A DNA stretch of 7,323 bases from assembly GCA_009698975.1 (NCBI GenBank), contig WLPB01000052.1, forward strand, positions 1 to 7,323, in the 5' to 3' direction. The notes beneath the pieces are model-generated. The model did no database searches, was not told where the DNA came from, and saw only the letters and a list, made by a program, of their open reading frames with translations. This DNA comes from Actinomycetota bacterium (GTDB taxonomy: Bacteria > Actinomycetota > Actinomycetes > Nanopelagicales > Nanopelagicaceae). A program made the position numbers and the translations under genes. Positions 5,624 through 7,323 of this stretch are shown piece after piece; position 1 is the first letter of the stretch, and each line of letters starts with the position of its first letter.

Positions 5624-6196
5624 GTGCAGTTTTTCTATATCCCATCGGGATCAATGGAGAACACCTTGCAAGTCCAAGATCGCGTAGCTGTTAACAAGAT
5701 CCCATTTATTTCCAAGACCATTCATCGCGGTGATGTAGTTGTCTTTAGAGATCCCGCTAATTGGTTGCCAGAACCAATGCCAGATAATGGCAATGCAATA
5801 ATTCACAAGGCGAAGGAAGTTCTTGTCTCAGTAGGTGTCCTGCCAAATCCGGCAAAGCAGTATCTAGTAAAGCGTGTCATTGGAATTGCCGGAGATAACG
5901 TCATCTGCTGTGATGCCGACGGTGCACTGACCGTCAATGGCAAAAAAACAAATGAGCCATACATCTTTAAGGGCAACTCTCCAAGTGACATGAACTTTAA
6001 TATAACCGTCCCTGAAGGAAAAATCTGGGTGATGGGAGATCATCGTGGAGCTTCTGCGGATTCCAGATACCACCAGGATGATGTAAATAATGGAATGGTT
6101 CCCCTTTCAAAAGTAACGGGCCGAGTCGTTGCAATCATTTGGCCATTCAAAAACTTTGGTAGCGTTCCATCGCAAGACCCTCTCAATAATGGCTAG
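5624..6196 (+). CDS. lepB: Signal peptidase I
   Basis: LepB is the membrane-anchored serine/lysine protease that removes signal peptides from exported proteins outside the membrane. Counting from the GTG at 5624, the catalytic serine is S10 in YIPSGSMENTL, the catalytic lysine is K83 in YLVKRVIGIAGD, and the late conserved box is GDHRGASADSRYH at 138-150. About 25 residues between HRGDVVVF and the lysine box form an insert common in actinobacterial enzymes. GTG 5624 is the first canonical start in frame, but it falls inside the membrane helix. The real protein almost certainly begins upstream, near 5537, at a non-standard codon or one altered in this sequence. The gene follows rplS on the same strand, and its stop overlaps the rnhB start by 8 bases. 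Identity is secure; the start is not. Confidence 0.93.
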   Translation: MQFFYIPSGSMENTLQVQDRVAVNKIPFISKTIHRGDVVVFRDPANWLPEPMPDNGNAIIHKAKEVLVSVGVLPNPAKQYLVKRVIGIAGDNVICCDADGALTVNGKKTNEPYIFKGNSPSDMNFNITVPEGKIWVMGDHRGASADSRYHQDDVNNGMVPLSKVTGRVVAIIWPFKNFGSVPSQDPLNNG

Positions 6197-6809
6197 CCAA
6201 CAACCTCCCAAGCGCATCGAAGAGATGTTGCGCGATGCGCAGATTTCACCAATTGCCGGGGTTGATGAAGCTGGACGCGGTCCATGTGCCGGACCGTTAC
6301 TCATAGCTGCAGTAATTTTGGAAGACCCATTTGCTCCAGTTTGGTCAGAGTTGCGTGACTCCAAAGAAATTTCAGAGAAGAATCGTGAGCGACTCTTTGA
6401 TGTCGTCTCCGAGAACGCACTTGCAATCAGCGTGATTGAAGTTTCGCCCGAAGATATCGATACTCGCGGAGTGCATGCAGCGAACATCGACGGAATGCGC
6501 CGAGCAATTAACGGGCTAACCATCACGCCTGCATATGTTCTGACGGATGGATATGCAATCGAAGGATTGACAGTTCCAAATATTGCAGTCTGGAAAGGCG
6601 ATCAAGTTGTGACTGCAATTAGCGCTGCATCAATTATTGCTAAGGTCACCAGGGATCGAATAATGCGCGAGATGGATTTGATTTATCCGGGTTATGGATT
6701 TGCCGGGCATAAGGGGTACATCACCTCAGCTCATACCGCAGCGTTGAAAGAGAAGGGCGTGACGCCCATTCATCGTCGTTCATTCTCGAATATTGCTGCG
6801 CTGCTTTAA
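6189..6809 (+). CDS. rnhB: Ribonuclease HII
   Basis: RNase HII cuts the RNA strand of RNA-DNA hybrids and starts removal of single ribonucleotides from DNA. The 206-residue protein has the full DEDD active site: D26 and E27 in GVDEAGRG, D120 in VLTDGYAI, and D156 in AKVTRDRIM. RDSKEIS (56-62), SAASIIAKVTRD and the C-terminal YGFAGHKGY and HRRSF blocks are also typical. The ATG at 6189 overlaps the end of lepB by 8 bases with no obvious ribosome binding site, which points to translational coupling. An ATG at 6225 is a possible shorter start. An in-frame TTG at 6129 would overlap lepB much more and add residues not typical of the family, so I did not use it. The rplS-lepB-rnhB-yraN order is common in actinobacteria. 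Confidence 0.96.
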   Translation: MASQQPPKRIEEMLRDAQISPIAGVDEAGRGPCAGPLLIAAVILEDPFAPVWSELRDSKEISEKNRERLFDVVSENALAISVIEVSPEDIDTRGVHAANIDGMRRAINGLTITPAYVLTDGYAIEGLTVPNIAVWKGDQVVTAISAASIIAKVTRDRIMREMDLIYPGYGFAGHKGYITSAHTAALKEKGVTPIHRRSFSNIAALL

Positions 6810-6854
6810 TCCACAAGCCAGAGAATTCTTGGTGTAGCGGTCATTGCAAGTGCC

Positions 6855-6860
6855 TACCTT
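6855..6860 (+). promoter_or_regulatory. Possible -10 element for leaderless yraN
   Basis: TACCTT fits TAnnnT and ends 6 bases (TCGGGG) before the yraN ATG at 6867. The GGGG directly touches the start codon, too close for a normal ribosome binding site. No good -35 is seen at 16-18 bases. It lies in the 57-base gap after rnhB, so yraN-comM could have its own promoter. Confidence 0.4.
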
Positions 6861-6866
6861 TCGGGG

Positions 6867-7238
6867 ATGGTTCTCAAGAAGAGTAGAAATCAAGTTGTTG
6901 GCCTTTTTGGCGAGACTCGGATTGCCGAGTTATGTCAGCATCGTGGTGATGAAGTTGTCGAACGTAATTGGAGGGCTCGTGAAGGCGAGATTGATCTCAT
7001 CACTCTCGATTCACAAGGAGTCTTTCATTTCATTGAAGTAAAGACCCGAAGCTCGCTGGCTTTTGGTCATCCCTTTGATGCAATTACTCCAGCAAAGTTA
7101 CTGAGGATGCAACGGCTAGCTTTAGGCTGGCTTGTCACACATGACTGTTTTGGCTGTGAATATCAGATAGATATTGCTTCAGTACTTGTTAACGCTGATG
7201 GATCACACACCATCGAGTATCGCGCAGGTGTCCTATGA
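6867..7238 (+). CDS. yraN: YraN family protein (UPF0102), predicted endonuclease-like fold
   Basis: This 123-residue member of the YraN/UPF0102 family has an unsettled biological role; its fold is related to Holliday-junction-resolvase-type nucleases. The characteristic motifs are present: GLFGETRIAELCQHRG at 12-27, NWRAREGEIDLI at 34-45 with E41 and D43, and FIEVKTRSS at 55-63 with E57 and K59. These acidic and lysine positions match a PD-(D/E)xK-like metal site, so it may be catalytically competent; that is inference. Length is normal. The ATG at 6867 gives the usual short lead into the first helix. Its stop overlaps the next gene's start as ATGA (7235-7238), so YraN and the ComM-like protein are probably made together. 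The YraN-ComM order is conserved in many bacteria. Confidence 0.93.
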   Translation: MVLKKSRNQVVGLFGETRIAELCQHRGDEVVERNWRAREGEIDLITLDSQGVFHFIEVKTRSSLAFGHPFDAITPAKLLRMQRLALGWLVTHDCFGCEYQIDIASVLVNADGSHTIEYRAGVL

Positions 7239-7323
7239 CTCTCGGGCAAGTCAGATCGATAGCCCTACAAGGCTTATTGGGTACTTTGATAGAGATCGAA
7301 GCTGACATTTCAGATGGAATTCC
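7235..7323 (+). CDS. comM: YifB/ComM family Mg-chelatase-like ATPase, N-terminal fragment
   Basis: Only the first 29 codons are in the window. They read MTLGQVRSIALQGLLGTLIE followed by IEADISDGIP, matching the start of the YifB/ComM family (typically ...SxALxGLxGxxVEVEADISxGLP). ComM is a hexameric AAA+ helicase that promotes branch migration during recombination of incoming DNA in naturally transformable bacteria; the family is also widespread in species not known to be competent. The ATG overlaps the yraN stop by 4 bases. In actinobacteria dprA often comes next, which would lie beyond this window. Identification rests on a short N-terminal match plus gene order. Confidence 0.85.
   Translation, partial: MTLGQVRSIALQGLLGTLIEIEADISDGI

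Noticed and set aside
6810..6866. Possible terminator between rnhB and yraN around the AGAATTCT palindrome
   Set aside because: The stem is short and AT-rich with mismatches and is not followed by a T tract.
1..7323. Defence system, mobile element, CRISPR array, tRNA or rRNA
   Set aside because: No transposase, integrase, spaced direct repeats, tRNA-like cloverleaf or rRNA motifs are seen. All substantial coding capacity belongs to recognised housekeeping families, and the only repeat is the in-frame one in rplS.

Overview
The window looks like housekeeping chromosome from an actinobacterium of moderate G+C (about half by eye). The best lineage markers are a SepH (DUF3071) protein with its C-terminal PSWDEIMFG motif, an actinobacterial-type ParC start (SFLEYAYSVIYSRALPDARDG), and the order rplS-lepB-rnhB-yraN-comM. 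The modest G+C and compact spacing would fit a streamlined freshwater lineage such as the acI/Nanopelagicales group, but that is inference. I see no mobile element, CRISPR array, tRNA or rRNA, and no stretch over 300 bases without a gene.

Layout. Positions 1-2021 hold a minus-strand cluster read psuG, PfkB-family kinase (probable psuK), parC. PsuK and PsuG would together degrade pseudouridine to uracil and ribose 5-phosphate; parC encodes topoisomerase IV subunit A and leaves the window at position 1. Positions 2054-3148 (+) encode an alkaline-phosphatase-superfamily enzyme that converges on sepH (3145-3993, -); their stop codons overlap inside a TTAATTAA palindrome. An inositol-monophosphatase-family gene (4034-4828, +) diverges from sepH.

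Positions 4859-7323 (+) hold a conserved housekeeping run: rplS (L19) behind a likely promoter and a 5' hairpin, lepB (signal peptidase I), rnhB (RNase HII), yraN, and the start of the comM/yifB ATPase gene. lepB/rnhB and yraN/comM overlap, as in translationally coupled operons.

No new defence or mobile system is visible. The most interesting signals are fine-scale. Several genes lack a Shine-Dalgarno sequence but have a -10-like hexamer ending 6-7 bases before the start codon, which suggests leaderless transcription. lepB clearly codes for its membrane anchor but has no ATG, GTG or TTG upstream of it. L19 carries an acidic, repeat-built tail of about 70 residues, and the rplS leader begins with a perfect hairpin.
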